A DNA stretch of 64,000 nt from Acetivibrio ethanolgignens (GTDB taxonomy: Bacteria > Bacillota > Clostridia > Lachnospirales > Lachnospiraceae), in NCBI RefSeq assembly GCF_001461035.1, contig NZ_LNAM01000046.1:1-64000 (forward strand), given 5' to 3'. The notes beneath the pieces are model-generated. The model saw only the letters and a program-made list of their open reading frames with translations. It did no database searches and was not told where the DNA came from. Position numbers and translations under genes: made by a program. Shown piece by piece: positions 35,802-45,792 of this stretch (the stretch's first letter is position 1; every line of letters starts with the position of its first letter).

Positions 35802-35815
35802 AAAAAGTATAAAAT
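35787..35815 (+). promoter_or_regulatory. Promoter of rny
   Basis: TTGACA (35787-35792), 17 bases, TAAAAT (35810-35815). The -35 lies within the last codons of the EAL reading frame. Confidence 0.65.
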
Positions 35816-35864
35816 TTATATGTTGTATATCTGTACAATGAAAATTAAATAAGGAGGTGTTCCT

Positions 35865-37418
35865 GTGCCAGAACTAAAATGGTTAGCCATTTTTGCGGTT
35901 CTTTTAATCGTGGTTGCTTTTGTTGTCTGGAAAGCTGCTATTTCCTACCGTATCAAGGTTGTAGAGCAGAAGCTGGGAAGTGCAGAAGAAAAGGCAAGGG
36001 AGATTATTGATGAAGCCTTGAAGACAGCAGAGAGCAAAAAGCGTGAAGCCCTTCTGGAAGCGAAAGAGGAGTCTTTAAAGACAAAGAATGAGCTTGAAAA
36101 GGAAACAAGAGAACGCAGAAGTGAGCTGCAGCGTTATGAAAAACGTGTTCTAACTAAGGAAGAAACTTTAGATAGAAAAACCGAAGCACTTGAAAAGAAA
36201 GAATCCAAGTTATCTGCAAAGGAAGCTGAGCTGGACAAGCTGAAGGAAAAAGTAGAAGCTTTGGAAGGACAGCGGCTGGCAGAACTGGAAAGAATCTCTG
36301 GACTGACCTCCGAACAAGCAAAAGATTATCTTTTAAGAACTGTTGAAGATGAAGTAAAGCATGAAACTGCGATGCTGGTAAAAGAATTAGAAAGCAAAGC
36401 AAAAGAAGAAGCAGACAAAAAAGCAAAGGATTATGTCGTTACTGCGATTCAGAAATGTGCAGCAGACCATGTGGCTGAGACAACAATTTCTGTTGTACAG
36501 CTTCCAAACGATGAAATGAAGGGACGAATCATTGGTAGAGAGGGTAGAAATATTCGTACTCTGGAAACCATGACTGGTGTAGACTTAATTATTGATGATA
36601 CACCAGAGGCAGTTATTTTATCTGCCTTTGATCCAATCAGAAGAGAGGTAGCAAGAATTGCTCTTGAAAAACTGATTGTAGATGGAAGAATCCATCCTGC
36701 CAGAATCGAGGAAATGGTTGAAAAGGCTCAGAAGGAAGTTGAAGTAATGATTCGTGAAGAAGGTGAAGCAGCTACCCTGGAGGTAGGTGTTCATAGTATT
36801 CATCCTGAGCTGGTAAAATTGCTGGGACGTATGAAATTCCGTACAAGCTATGGTCAGAATGCTTTGAAGCATTCTATTGAGGTTGCACAGCTGTCAGGAC
36901 TTCTGGCAGGCGAAATCGGAGCAGATGTCCGTCTGGCAAAAAGAGCCGGTTTATTACATGATATCGGTAAGTCTGTAGATCATGATATGGAGGGCTCACA
37001 TATTCAGATTGGTGTGGATCTTTGTAGGAAATACAAGGAATCTCCAGTTATTATTAATGCGGTAGAAGCACATCATGGAGATGTTGAACCGGAGACTCTG
37101 ATTGCAGGTATCGTTCAGGCAGCGGATACCATTTCAGCTGCAAGACCGGGTGCAAGAAGAGAAACGCTTGAAACGTATACAAACAGATTAAAACAATTAG
37201 AAGATATTACGAATAGCTTTAAGGGTGTTGATAAATCCTTTGCTATCCAGGCCGGAAGAGAAGTACGTGTTATGGTTATCCCAGAACAGGTCAGCGATGA
37301 CGAGATGGTATTGCTCGCCCGGGATTTATCAAAACAGATTGAATCGGAATTAGAATATCCGGGTCAGATTAAGGTAAATGTGATTCGGGAGTCCAGAGCT
37401 ACAGAATATGCAAAGTAG
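35865..37418 (+). CDS. rny: Ribonuclease Y
   Basis: A 517-residue membrane-anchored endoribonuclease initiating mRNA decay. Order: one N-terminal TM helix (about 5-24), a long coiled coil rich in Glu and Lys (30-190), a KH domain ([17 protein letters not shown]), then an HD domain with [17 protein letters not shown] and VEAHHGD. Full length. The start is GTG 35865 with AAGGAGGTG upstream. Its own promoter and a terminator make it monocistronic. Confidence 0.96.
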   Translation: MPELKWLAIFAVLLIVVAFVVWKAAISYRIKVVEQKLGSAEEKAREIIDEALKTAESKKREALLEAKEESLKTKNELEKETRERRSELQRYEKRVLTKEETLDRKTEALEKKESKLSAKEAELDKLKEKVEALEGQRLAELERISGLTSEQAKDYLLRTVEDEVKHETAMLVKELESKAKEEADKKAKDYVVTAIQKCAADHVAETTISVVQLPNDEMKGRIIGREGRNIRTLETMTGVDLIIDDTPEAVILSAFDPIRREVARIALEKLIVDGRIHPARIEEMVEKAQKEVEVMIREEGEAATLEVGVHSIHPELVKLLGRMKFRTSYGQNALKHSIEVAQLSGLLAGEIGADVRLAKRAGLLHDIGKSVDHDMEGSHIQIGVDLCRKYKESPVIINAVEAHHGDVEPETLIAGIVQAADTISAARPGARRETLETYTNRLKQLEDITNSFKGVDKSFAIQAGREVRVMVIPEQVSDDEMVLLARDLSKQIESELEYPGQIKVNVIRESRATEYAK

Positions 37419-37432
37419 GATTTTTTAAATGT

Positions 37433-37472
37433 AAAGCGGCAGCTGCGAAAGCAGTTGACCGCTTTCTTTTTT
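37433..37472 (+). terminator. Terminator of rny
   Basis: AAAGCGGCAGCTGC (37433-37446) and GCAGTTGACCGCTTT (37451-37465) form an imperfect stem with a GAAA tetraloop, then a T-rich run. Confidence 0.75.
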
Positions 37473-37491
37473 CATTATATTAAATTTATTA

Positions 37492-37520
37492 TTTACACAG
37501 AACATATATTCTGATATGAT
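37492..37520 (+). promoter_or_regulatory. Promoter of dinB with LexA-like box in the spacer
   Basis: TTTACA (37492-37497), 17 bases, TATGAT (37515-37520) preceded by TGA (extended -10). The spacer holds GAACATATATTC (37500-37511), one base off the GAAC-N4-GTTC site found at recA and symmetric as AGAACATATATTCT (37499-37512) apart from one C/A pair. LexA bound here would block polymerase directly. Confidence 0.65.
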
Positions 37521-37547
37521 GTAGATATGTAGAAAGGAGCTGGTGAC

Positions 37548-38828
37548 ATGGCAGAAAGGATAATTTTCCATATTGATGTAAATTCGGCTTTCCTGTCATG
37601 GGAGTCGGTACGCCGGGTGAAAAAGGGAGAGTCGGACCTTCGGGAAATACCTGCTGCAGTCGGTGGAGACAGGAAGAAGCGGCATGGTGTGATACTGGCG
37701 AAGTCGATACCGGCGAAGCGGTATGGCATTCATACGGGAGAGAGCATTATGGAGGCTTTAAAAAAGTGTCCCCAGCTTTATCTTTTGCCTCCGGATTTTG
37801 GCTTGTATTCTGCGTGCTCTCGGGCATTTATTACTATTTTAAAGGAATATTCTCCTGTGGTAGAACAGGTCAGCATCGATGAAGCTTTTGTAGATATGAC
37901 TGGGATGGAGAAGCTTTTTGGACCGCCGATAGAGGTGGCGGAGAAAATCAGAGACAGGATTTTTGAGGAACTGGGCTTTACGGTTAATGTAGGGATTTCT
38001 GCCAATAAGCTTTTGGCGAAGATGGCGAGTGATTTTGAAAAACCGGGTAAGGTGCATACATTATACCCGGAAGAGATAGCAAAGAAGATGTGGCCATTGC
38101 CGGTAGGAGAACTGTATTCTGTGGGACGTTCTACAGTAAAACAGTTGTACCTTCTGGGCATTCGTACCATTGGCGATTTGGCGAAGGCTGACCCGGAGCT
38201 TCTAAAGCGGCATTTGAAAAAGCATGGTGAGCTTATCTGGAACTTTGCTAATGGAAGAGATGTCTCGATTGTTGAAGAGGAGGCTGCTCCCAATAAGGGA
38301 TATGGGAACTCAACTACGATTGCCTTTGATGTGACCGATGAAAGTGTTGCTAAAATGGTGCTGCTTTCTCTGACAGAGACAGTAGCCAGCCGGCTTAGGC
38401 AGGCAGGAGTAAAGGCAGAGAGTGTCAGCGTATCCATCCGGGATGCAGATTTTCATAATTCCTCCCACCAGATGCTGCTTATGAGGCCTACAGACATTAC
38501 TTATGATATTTATGAGGCGGCCTGCCAGCTTTTTGATGAGCTTTGGGATGGAGAGCCTATTCGGCTTCTGGGAGTTAGCACCGGCAGACTGGTAGAAAAG
38601 GATGCTCCGGAGCAGTTAAGCTTTTTTGATGAGGATTTGCAGAAAAAGGAGGAAAAGCTTAAGAAGCTGGATGCGGCTATCGACATGATACGCAGTCGTT
38701 ATGGTGTGGATGCGGTGAAACGGGCTGCCTTTGTGAAAGCCCCGGTAGACCATGTGGCAGGAAAGCATTTAAGGGCACAAGAGGGTGGAACAAAGATTTT
38801 AAAAAGCACGTCTAAAGGTGATGACTAG
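37548..38828 (+). CDS. dinB: DNA polymerase IV (Y family)
   Basis: A 426-residue translesion polymerase. Metal-binding acidic residues D10 (FHIDVNSAF) and D111-E112 (SIDEAFVDM). Palm, fingers, thumb and little-finger domains follow in normal order; the end carries QLSFFDED, which fits the beta-clamp-binding QLxLF pattern. SD AGAAAGGAG lies 8 bases before ATG 37548. The neighbouring promoter suggests SOS induction together with recA. Confidence 0.95.
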   Translation: MAERIIFHIDVNSAFLSWESVRRVKKGESDLREIPAAVGGDRKKRHGVILAKSIPAKRYGIHTGESIMEALKKCPQLYLLPPDFGLYSACSRAFITILKEYSPVVEQVSIDEAFVDMTGMEKLFGPPIEVAEKIRDRIFEELGFTVNVGISANKLLAKMASDFEKPGKVHTLYPEEIAKKMWPLPVGELYSVGRSTVKQLYLLGIRTIGDLAKADPELLKRHLKKHGELIWNFANGRDVSIVEEEAAPNKGYGNSTTIAFDVTDESVAKMVLLSLTETVASRLRQAGVKAESVSVSIRDADFHNSSHQMLLMRPTDITYDIYEAACQLFDELWDGEPIRLLGVSTGRLVEKDAPEQLSFFDEDLQKKEEKLKKLDAAIDMIRSRYGVDAVKRAAFVKAPVDHVAGKHLRAQEGGTKILKSTSKGDD

Positions 38829-38869
38829 AGCATATATTGTACTGTTTGACCTGTGAAAGGAAAGAGTAC

Positions 38870-39472
38870 ATGAAGCAGAGGATGGAAGTAATATTGGTAT
38901 TACTTTTGGCAGTGGTGATTACGTTGCTTGGCGGCCCCCTTAATGAGCTGGCGATTTTCCGCTGTACCGTAGAGAGGGAGGCAGTCTGCTTTCCTGTAGG
39001 AAAAGATGTTTCTGGTGGACAGGAGATTTTTTTTGAAGATAGCTTTGGAGAAGCTAGAAGCTTTGGAGGAGAACGTCAGCATGAGGGCTGTGATATTATA
39101 GCAGGCAATAATAAGCCAGGATATTTTCCGGTATTCAGTGTTTGTGAAGGGATTGTGGAAAATATCGGATGGCTTAAGCTGGGGGGCTATCGGATTGGAA
39201 TTCGCAGTACTGGCGGGATATACTACTATTATGCCCATCTGGACAGCTATGCAGAGGGGATTTCACAGGGAGCCAGGGTAGAAGCCGGGACACTGCTGGG
39301 ATTTATGGGAGACAGTGGCTATGGCGAGGAGGGTACCAGGGGGCAGTTTCCAGTACACCTGCACTTTGGTATTTATACAGGAACAATGGAAAAAGGACAG
39401 AATCCTTTCTGGATATTAAAAAGGCTTAAAAATAAACAAATTGCTTTTATACCGGTTCCTGTGGTAAAATAA
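38870..39472 (+). CDS. M23 family metallopeptidase (LytM-type), membrane anchored
   Basis: A 200-residue protein with an N-terminal signal anchor (about 6-24) and a LytM/M23 peptidase domain. Zinc site H71-x3-D75 in QHEGCDI and H165 of the HLHFG motif, with H123 and H163 as active-site histidines. It should cut peptidoglycan cross-bridges outside the membrane, or be a spore-wall enzyme. ATG 38870 has AAAGGAAAGAG upstream; a longer frame from 38837 lacks an SD. It lies 41 bases after dinB with no terminator between, so cotranscription is possible. Confidence 0.85.
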   Translation: MKQRMEVILVLLLAVVITLLGGPLNELAIFRCTVEREAVCFPVGKDVSGGQEIFFEDSFGEARSFGGERQHEGCDIIAGNNKPGYFPVFSVCEGIVENIGWLKLGGYRIGIRSTGGIYYYYAHLDSYAEGISQGARVEAGTLLGFMGDSGYGEEGTRGQFPVHLHFGIYTGTMEKGQNPFWILKRLKNKQIAFIPVPVVK

Positions 39473-39510
39473 AAAGAGCCTCAGAATAGGGGAGAGACAG
39501 GAGGAAGCTT

Positions 39511-40314
39511 ATGGAGATTCAGTTATGGCGGGAGATTTTAGATCCTTATGCATTGGCTGTAGATGAGCTGGTGCTTAAATTTAATCATATTATCAGAGAA
39601 TATAGAAATGCTGGACTTTACTCGCCGATTGAGCTGGTCAATGGTAGAGTGAAGACGATTTCCAGTATTTTAGAAAAGGCACAGCGGAAAAAAATAGAGC
39701 TGGAGGACATTGAAGAAAAGCTGGATGATATTGCAGGAATTCGTATTATCTGTCAGTTTGTCGAGGACATTGATAAGGTAGTAGAGTTGATTCATCAGAG
39801 AGAGGATATGAAGGTCATACAGGAAAAAAACTATATCAAGGAGCAGAAGGCAAGCGGTTATCGAAGCTATCATTTGATTATTGAGTATTCTGTACAGACG
39901 ATGCACGGACCAAAGAAGCTGAAGGCTGAAATTCAGATTCGTACTCTGGGTATGAATTTCTGGGCTACGATAGAGCATTCCTTACAGTACAAGTATAAGA
40001 CTAATATGCCGGAGCATATCAGAAAGCGTCTTTTAAAGGCGGCGGAGGCTGTTGTAATTCTGGATGAGGAGATGGCCAGCGTACGCTCGGAGATTATGGA
40101 TGCCCAGAATTCCTTCCGGAAGAAAGCAGATATTGTCTCAGATATTTTGACCAATATCCAGAACCTCTATAAGCTTGCGAATAAGCGGGAGGTTGTAAAG
40201 ATACAGGATGAGTTCTTCCGTTTGTACCAGAATGATGATTTGGAGCAGCTGGAGCGGTTTAACAAGCAGCTGGATATTATTTCAGAGGGTTATCGTGCCC
40301 AGAGCCTAAAATAA
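39511..40314 (+). CDS. GTP pyrophosphokinase, small alarmone synthetase (RelQ/YjbM type)
   Basis: A 267-residue protein consisting of the RelA/SpoT synthetase domain only, with no HD hydrolase, TGS or ACT regions. Visible motifs: EEKLDDIAGIRIICQF, SGYRSYHLIIEY and AEIQIRTLGMNFWATIEH. It makes (p)ppGpp from GTP/GDP and ATP and is usually controlled by transcription or allostery. The C-terminal helical part fits the tetramerising type. SD GACAGGAGG lies 8 bases before the ATG. Confidence 0.9.
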   Translation: MEIQLWREILDPYALAVDELVLKFNHIIREYRNAGLYSPIELVNGRVKTISSILEKAQRKKIELEDIEEKLDDIAGIRIICQFVEDIDKVVELIHQREDMKVIQEKNYIKEQKASGYRSYHLIIEYSVQTMHGPKKLKAEIQIRTLGMNFWATIEHSLQYKYKTNMPEHIRKRLLKAAEAVVILDEEMASVRSEIMDAQNSFRKKADIVSDILTNIQNLYKLANKREVVKIQDEFFRLYQNDDLEQLERFNKQLDIISEGYRAQSLK

Positions 40315-40336
40315 ATTTACAGCAGTGAGGACTGGT

Positions 40337-41044
40337 ATGAGATTAGATAAATTTCTGGCAGATGCCGGAACAGGTACAAGAAGTGAGGTTAAGCGCCTGA
40401 TTAAAAGAGGCCGGGTTTTTGTCAATGGAGAGCAGGCGAAGAAACCGGAGATAAAAGTAGAGCCAGGAGTGGATAAAATTATCTGTGATGGAGAGAGCAT
40501 TGACTATCAGCAAAATTATTATTATATGCTCAATAAGCCGGCTGGAGTAGTGTCTGCTACCGAGGATGGCTACTGCCAGACAGTGCTTGATATTCTGAAA
40601 GCTCCAGTCAAAAAGAATCTCTTTCCGGTAGGCCGGTTGGACAAGGATACCGAGGGGCTTCTACTGATTACAGACGATGGAGACCTGGCACACCAGCTTT
40701 TAAGCCCGAAAAAGCATGTTGGGAAGGTCTATTATGCAAGGATTGATGGAAAAGTGAGTGATGAGGATGTAGAGGCCTTTCGGAAGGGACTTTCCCTAGG
40801 AGAGCTTGAGACACTTCCAGCAGAGCTTACGATAATAAAACAGGGTGAGATTTCGGAGATTGAGCTTTTGATTTATGAGGGTAAGTTTCACCAGGTGAAG
40901 AGGATGTTTCAGGCAGTTGGGAAAGAGGTAATTTATTTAAAACGTCTTTCCATGGGAGGTCTTAAGTTAGATGAGGCTCTTGCACCGGGAGAGAGTCGGC
41001 CGCTTACAAAGGAAGAGATTGAAGGATTAAAAAACAGGAGTTAA
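40337..41044 (+). CDS. RsuA/RluB-family pseudouridine synthase
   Basis: A 235-residue enzyme with an S4 RNA-binding domain (1-50) and a pseudouridine synthase domain; catalytic D102 in GRLDKDTEGLLL. KPAGVVSA and HQVKRMF are further family motifs. The length and the motif 'EGLLL' fit the RsuA type acting on 16S rRNA, but RluB on 23S is not excluded. ATG 40337 has GTGAGG upstream; a GTG at 40325 would overlap that SD. One base separates it from the next gene. Confidence 0.88.
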   Translation: MRLDKFLADAGTGTRSEVKRLIKRGRVFVNGEQAKKPEIKVEPGVDKIICDGESIDYQQNYYYMLNKPAGVVSATEDGYCQTVLDILKAPVKKNLFPVGRLDKDTEGLLLITDDGDLAHQLLSPKKHVGKVYYARIDGKVSDEDVEAFRKGLSLGELETLPAELTIIKQGEISEIELLIYEGKFHQVKRMFQAVGKEVIYLKRLSMGGLKLDEALAPGESRPLTKEEIEGLKNRS

Positions 41045-41045
41045 T

Positions 41046-41696
41046 ATGTTAAAGAATATAGAAGCAGTTATCTTTGATTTAGATGGCACTCTGGTAGATT
41101 CCATGTGGATGTGGGAGGCTATTGATGTTGAATATCTTGGCAGGTTCGGCATTTCTATGCCGGAGGATTTACAGGCATGTATTGAAGGTATGAGTTTTTC
41201 AGAAACAGCAGTTTACTTTAAGGAGCGTTTTGACATTCCGGAACCATTAGAGGAGATTAAAAAAGAGTGGAATCGGATGGCATGGGACAAGTATGCCCAT
41301 GAGGTACCTTTTAAGAAAGGGGCTATGGGATTTTTAAAATATTTGAAGAAAAGGGGAATAAAAACAGGAATTGCTACCAGTAATTCAAAGGAGCTGGTAG
41401 AGACAGTTATCGGAAGATATGGAGCGGAAGCTTTTTTTGACAGTATTCATACAGCCTGTGAAGTGCCGAAGGGAAAACCGGCACCGGATATCTATGAGCT
41501 GGTGGCGACGGAGCTACAGGTAGCTCCAGAAAATTGTCTTGTATTTGAAGATGTTGTGCAGGGGATTATGGCTGGAAAGAATGCTGGTATGAAGGTATGC
41601 TCGGTCTATGATGATTTTTCAAAGGATATGGATGAGAGAAAAAGAGAGCTTTCGGATTATTATATACACAGCTATGAGGAGATACCCTTGCTGTAA
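41046..41696 (+). CDS. HAD-superfamily hydrolase (phosphatase / beta-phosphoglucomutase-like)
   Basis: A 216-residue HAD enzyme with motif [10 protein letters not shown] (D11 nucleophile, D13), motif II ATSNS, motif III Lys in GKPAPD and motif [11 protein letters not shown] helical cap sits between motif I and II as in the beta-phosphoglucomutase/phosphatase subfamily. The substrate is unknown. Coupled to the upstream rsuA-like gene. Confidence 0.85.
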   Translation: MLKNIEAVIFDLDGTLVDSMWMWEAIDVEYLGRFGISMPEDLQACIEGMSFSETAVYFKERFDIPEPLEEIKKEWNRMAWDKYAHEVPFKKGAMGFLKYLKKRGIKTGIATSNSKELVETVIGRYGAEAFFDSIHTACEVPKGKPAPDIYELVATELQVAPENCLVFEDVVQGIMAGKNAGMKVCSVYDDFSKDMDERKRELSDYYIHSYEEIPLL

Positions 41697-41725
41697 GGAG
41701 CAGAGATAGAAAAGAGGAAAATAGA

Positions 41726-43588
41726 TTGGAAAAGGATTTTTTACCAATTTCAAAAGAAGATATGAAAAAAAGAGGCTGGACTGAGGTGGATTTTGTCTAT
41801 GTCATAGGAGATGCCTATGTAGACCATCATTCCTTTGGTCCGGCTATTATTAGCCGTGTGCTGGAAAGTCATGGCTATAAGGTTGGAATTATTTCCCAAC
41901 CGGATTGGAAAAAGGATGAAAGCATTGCTGTCTTTGGAAAGCCCCGGCTGGGTTTTTTAATCTGTGGCGGCAATATGGATACCATGGTAAACCATTATAC
42001 GGTAGCGAAAAAGCATAGAAAACAGGATGCCTATACGCCGGGCGGCGTAATGGGGAAACGTCCTGACAGGGCAACAATAGTCTACGGTAATCTGATTCGG
42101 CGTACCTACAAGGACAGTCCGATTATTATAGGAGGTATTGAGGCAAGCCTTAGAAGACTGGGACATTATGATTATTGGAGTGACAGCGTCAAGCGTTCAA
42201 TTCTTCTGGATTCAGGAGCCGATATTTTATCCTATGGCATGGGAGAGCATTCGATTGTAGAGATTGCAGATGCTTTGGATAGTGGATTGGCTGTTTCGGA
42301 TATTACCTTTATTCAGGGAACAGTCTATAGGGCGAAAAGCCTTGAGGATGTGTATGACTATAAGCTCCTGCCGGATTTTGACAGAATAAAAAGTGAAAAG
42401 AGAGCATTTGCAGAGAGCTTTTATATCCAGTACTGCAATACAGACCCATATTCGGGACAGCGTCTTGTGGAAAAGTATAAGGAGATGGAATATGTGGTGC
42501 AGAATCCGCCGGCAAAGCCACTGACTCAGGAAGAGATGGATGAGGTATATTCCCTGCCGTATATGAGAACCTATCATCCTTCCTATGAGAAGGAGGGCGG
42601 TGTACCTGCGATGAAGGAGCTTGCCTTTAGCTTGGTGAGCAACCGTGGCTGCTTTGGTGGCTGTAATTTTTGTGCTCTGACCTTTCATCAGGGACGGATT
42701 GTGCAGACCAGAAGCCATGAATCTATTATTGAGGAAGCCAGGCTTTTAACCCAGGAAAAGGATTTTAAGGGATATATTAATGATGTTGGCGGCCCTACCG
42801 CTAATTTCCGTCATGCAGCCTGTGAGAAACAGAAAACGAGGGGAGCCTGCCCGACAAAGCAGTGCCTCTTCCCAGCTCCCTGCAAGAATCTGAAGATTGA
42901 CCATCAGGATTACTGCGAGCTTTTAAAGAAGCTTAGGTCACTTCCAAAGGTAAAAAAGGTATTTATCCGTTCCGGCATCCGCTTTGATTATTTGAGCCAC
43001 GATAAAGACAGACGGTTTACAAGGGAGCTGTGTGAGCATCATGTCAGCGGACAGCTCAAGGTAGCTCCGGAGCATGTTAGTGACAAGGTTCTAAAGCTGA
43101 TGGGAAAACCGGAAAATGCAGTATATGAGCGTTTTATTAAGGAATATAAAAAAATCAATAAGGAGCTTGATAAAAAGCAGTATGTCGTGCCTTATCTGAT
43201 GTCCTCCCATCCGGGTTCGGATATGAAGGAGGCGGTGAAGCTGGCAGAATATATACGGGATTTAGGATATATGCCGGAGCAGGTACAGGATTTTTATCCG
43301 ACACCGGCAACGATTTCTACCTGTATGTATTATACTGGACTGGATCCAAGAACAAAGGAAAAGGTCTATGTGCCGAAAACAATGAAAGAAAAGCAGATGC
43401 AGCGGGCTTTAATCCAATACCGTAATCCGGAAAACTATGAGCTGGTAGCAGAGGCCCTTCGGATTGCTGGAAGGACAGACTTAATTGGATTTGATGAGAA
43501 ATGTCTGATTCGTCCCCGTAATTTTGCAAAAAAAGGAAAGCTACAAAAAAAGAAAAGAATACGGAATGTGCATAAGAAAAGGGCCTGA
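41726..43588 (+). CDS. YgiQ family radical SAM protein
   Basis: A 620-residue protein with a radical SAM core cluster C309, C313, C316 ([10 protein letters not shown]). The N-terminal domain ([19 protein letters not shown]) and the C-terminal basic tail are typical of YgiQ, whose reaction is unknown. The start is TTG 41726: AGAGG lies about 10 bases before it and homologues begin with FLPISKEDM, which the next ATG (residue 13) would remove. Another cysteine cluster ([15 protein letters not shown]) inside the domain may bind a second metal. Confidence 0.88.
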   Translation: MEKDFLPISKEDMKKRGWTEVDFVYVIGDAYVDHHSFGPAIISRVLESHGYKVGIISQPDWKKDESIAVFGKPRLGFLICGGNMDTMVNHYTVAKKHRKQDAYTPGGVMGKRPDRATIVYGNLIRRTYKDSPIIIGGIEASLRRLGHYDYWSDSVKRSILLDSGADILSYGMGEHSIVEIADALDSGLAVSDITFIQGTVYRAKSLEDVYDYKLLPDFDRIKSEKRAFAESFYIQYCNTDPYSGQRLVEKYKEMEYVVQNPPAKPLTQEEMDEVYSLPYMRTYHPSYEKEGGVPAMKELAFSLVSNRGCFGGCNFCALTFHQGRIVQTRSHESIIEEARLLTQEKDFKGYINDVGGPTANFRHAACEKQKTRGACPTKQCLFPAPCKNLKIDHQDYCELLKKLRSLPKVKKVFIRSGIRFDYLSHDKDRRFTRELCEHHVSGQLKVAPEHVSDKVLKLMGKPENAVYERFIKEYKKINKELDKKQYVVPYLMSSHPGSDMKEAVKLAEYIRDLGYMPEQVQDFYPTPATISTCMYYTGLDPRTKEKVYVPKTMKEKQMQRALIQYRNPENYELVAEALRIAGRTDLIGFDEKCLIRPRNFAKKGKLQKKKRIRNVHKKRA

Positions 43589-43606
43589 TAGAAAGGAAAT
43601 GGCAAC

Positions 43607-44176
43607 ATGAAAAGAGAAAAAACGGAGTATGGCTATATTGATTATCGAAAGAAACGGCAGTTTCTTATGACGTTTCTTATGGTGCTCATTGGAATTGCAA
43701 TTTATTTTCTGGGACGAGCTTTGAATAAGGGAGAAAGTTCTAATGTATTTACTGTAGCTGCGATTTTAATGGTACTGCCAGGAGCGAAATATTTCGTGAA
43801 TTTTATTGTATTTTTCCCATATAGCACACCACAAAGAGCACAGCATGAGGAGCTGAAGGCCCTGCTTGGAAACAGAGGCAGCCTGTATTCTGACCTTGTG
43901 ATTACTTCGCCGGAAAAGGTAATGAATCTAGATTTTCTATGGATTGAGGAGGGGTGTGTCCTTGGTGTTCTTGGAAAAGACGGGCAGGAGCTTGCCTATA
44001 TTCAACAGTATCTTTCCCAGAATGTCCGTAACTGGGCTTCGGATTGCCGGGTCAAAATTTTGGGGAGCTATCAGGAGCTTCTGAAAGAATTGACAGAGCA
44101 GATGAAGCGGTCTGAAAAGGAAAAGACAGAAGACCTGAAAAAAGCCAAGGAGTATATAAGGTCTTTAATTGTATAA
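43607..44176 (+). CDS. Small membrane protein of unknown function
   Basis: A 189-residue protein. Two TM helices lie at about 18-37 and 46-70, after a basic N-terminus (YIDYRKKRQF). The remaining ~115 residues are cytoplasmic and end in a highly charged helix (EQMKRSEKEKTEDLKKAKEY). I recognise no family. It is 18 bases after ygiQ and 12 bases before a pseudouridine synthase, so it is part of that run. SD GAAAGGAAATGG upstream. Confidence 0.65.
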   Translation: MKREKTEYGYIDYRKKRQFLMTFLMVLIGIAIYFLGRALNKGESSNVFTVAAILMVLPGAKYFVNFIVFFPYSTPQRAQHEELKALLGNRGSLYSDLVITSPEKVMNLDFLWIEEGCVLGVLGKDGQELAYIQQYLSQNVRNWASDCRVKILGSYQELLKELTEQMKRSEKEKTEDLKKAKEYIRSLIV

Positions 44177-44188
44177 AAGGAAGATGTT

Positions 44189-45178
44189 ATGAGAGAAATT
44201 AAAATTAGTGAAACAGAAGCTGGACAAAGGCTTACTAAGCTTCTGGAGAAGTATATGGAGGCGGCACCTAAAAGCTTTTTCTATAAAATGCTGCGAAAAA
44301 AGAATATAACACTGAATGATAAAAAGGCGGAGGGAAATGAGAGACTGGCTCCGGGAGATAGTGTAAAGCTTTATCTTTCGGAGGAGACGCTTCTGAAGTT
44401 TCAAAGAGTGGAAGCTGATGGAGAAAAAGTACCAGTTAAGGCTGTGAAAAAGGAAAAAACAGACCTGCAAGTGCTATATGAAAATAAGCATATTCTTGTG
44501 ATTAATAAACCGGCAGGGATGCTTTCCCAGAAAGCAAGGCCAGAGGATGTTTCTCTGATTGAGCATATTACAGAGTATCTGCTTGATGAGGGAGAGCTTA
44601 CGAAGGAGCAGCTTACCTATTTTCGTCCGGGTATCTGTAACCGTTTAGATAGAAATACCAGCGGCATTATTGTAGCAGGAAAGACTCTGGAGGGGCTTCA
44701 AAAAATGGGAGAACTTTTTCGGGAACGGACAATGGACAAGTATTATTATTGTGTGGTAAAGGGACAAGTAGAAAAAAAGCAGCGAATTGAGGGCTGGCTT
44801 ACGAAAAATCACAGCCATAATAAGGTGACAATTAGCCAGAAAAAGACTGAAGGGGCAGAGTATATCAAAACGGAATATGAGCCGTTAAAGTGGGATGAAG
44901 ACTTTACTCTTCTTAAGGTAAAGCTGATTACAGGCCGTTCTCACCAGATTCGAGCCCATTTGGAGAGTATTGGACATCCAATTGTTGGCGATGGCAAGTA
45001 TGGAGATATCTATGTAAATAAATATTTTAAAAAGACTTATCAACTGAAGCATCAGCTTTTACATGCTGGAGAGCTTCATATGCCGGAGCTTTTAGGAACC
45101 TTTGAAGAGCTCTCTGGAAGAGTATTCTTAGCTCCTCTTCCAGATTACTTTGAAGAGATTATAAAGGGGGAATTCTGA
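44189..45178 (+). CDS. RluA-family pseudouridine synthase
   Basis: A 329-residue enzyme: N-terminal S4-like domain (1-65), catalytic D154 in CNRLDRNTSGII, and GRSHQIRAHLESIGHPIVGD in the C-terminal half. It modifies rRNA or tRNA uridines; the exact target (RluC-, RluD- or YlyB/YhcT-type) cannot be told. The usual His of HRLDRDTSG is Asn here, seen in some RluC-like members. AGGAAG upstream; the stop overlaps the recU ATG by one base (TGATG). Confidence 0.88.
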   Translation: MREIKISETEAGQRLTKLLEKYMEAAPKSFFYKMLRKKNITLNDKKAEGNERLAPGDSVKLYLSEETLLKFQRVEADGEKVPVKAVKKEKTDLQVLYENKHILVINKPAGMLSQKARPEDVSLIEHITEYLLDEGELTKEQLTYFRPGICNRLDRNTSGIIVAGKTLEGLQKMGELFRERTMDKYYYCVVKGQVEKKQRIEGWLTKNHSHNKVTISQKKTEGAEYIKTEYEPLKWDEDFTLLKVKLITGRSHQIRAHLESIGHPIVGDGKYGDIYVNKYFKKTYQLKHQLLHAGELHMPELLGTFEELSGRVFLAPLPDYFEEIIKGEF

Positions 45179-45711
45179 TGCCATCTTGGAATTCACGGGG
45201 CTTACGAGGCTCTACCCTGGAGGAAATGATTAATCTGACGAACGAAAAATATCGTGCAAACCGGCTGGCAGTGATTCAGAAGGTGCCTACACCGATTACA
45301 CCGATTCATATTGATAAGGCGACAAGGCATATTACTCTGGCTTATTTTGACCAGAAAAGCACGGTAGACTATATCGGGGCAGTGCAGGGGATACCTGTCT
45401 GCTTTGATGCCAAAGAGTGTGCCGGTGATACCTTTCCACTTCAGAACATTCATGAACATCAGGTTGCTTTTATGAAAGAGTTTGAGGAGCAGAAAGGTAT
45501 TGCGTTTTTATTGATTTATTTTAAAAAACAGGATGTTTTTTACTACCTCACCTTTGAGGAGCTTTGGAAATATTGGGAACGGGCTCAGAATGGAGGAAGA
45601 AAGAGCTTTCGCTTTGATGAGCTTGACCCACATTATCAGATATCTACTCATAATGGAGTATTTGTCCATTATCTGGAGATGCTGAATCAGGATTTAGAAA
45701 ATCGGGATTGA
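45178..45711 (+). CDS. recU: Holliday junction resolvase RecU
   Basis: A 177-residue Firmicutes resolvase. Begins WNSRGLRGSTLEEMINLTNE with the family N-terminus. The nuclease core shows STVDY (D64) and PVCFDAKEC (D77, K79), the D-x(n)-E/D-x-K type, with Asp where Bacillus has Glu. RecU cuts four-way junctions and modulates RecA. AAGGGGG lies 8 bases before the ATG and the gene is coupled to the upstream synthase. The his promoter -35 overlaps its stop codon. Confidence 0.92.
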   Translation: MPSWNSRGLRGSTLEEMINLTNEKYRANRLAVIQKVPTPITPIHIDKATRHITLAYFDQKSTVDYIGAVQGIPVCFDAKECAGDTFPLQNIHEHQVAFMKEFEEQKGIAFLLIYFKKQDVFYYLTFEELWKYWERAQNGGRKSFRFDELDPHYQISTHNGVFVHYLEMLNQDLENRD

Positions 45712-45763
45712 CACAGAAAAGTTAATATGCTACCATATTATCACATTATCATAATGAAGTGAT
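45708..45763 (+). promoter_or_regulatory. his operon promoter and dyad
   Basis: TTGACA (45708-45713, over the recU stop), 17 bases, TACCAT (45731-45736). Start expected near 45743. An imperfect dyad ATCACATTAT (45740-45749) / ATAATGAAGTGAT (45751-45763) covers the start. No T-box leader is present, so a DNA-binding repressor is more likely than tRNA-His sensing. Confidence 0.5.
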
Positions 45764-45792
45764 GAGAATAATAAAAGAAGGGCGGCGGTTTT

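Noticed and set aside
37778-38437. 219-codon minus-strand frame in dinB
   Set aside because: Antisense shadow of dinB, Ser/Thr-rich with no domain; dinB motifs are on the plus strand.
41712-41764. ATG at residue 13 as the YgiQ gene start
   Set aside because: It would remove the conserved FLPISKEDM start; TTG 41726 with an SD upstream fits better.
42227-42718. 163-codon minus-strand frame in the YgiQ gene
   Set aside because: Antisense to the radical SAM region; His/Ile/Leu-rich shadow translation.
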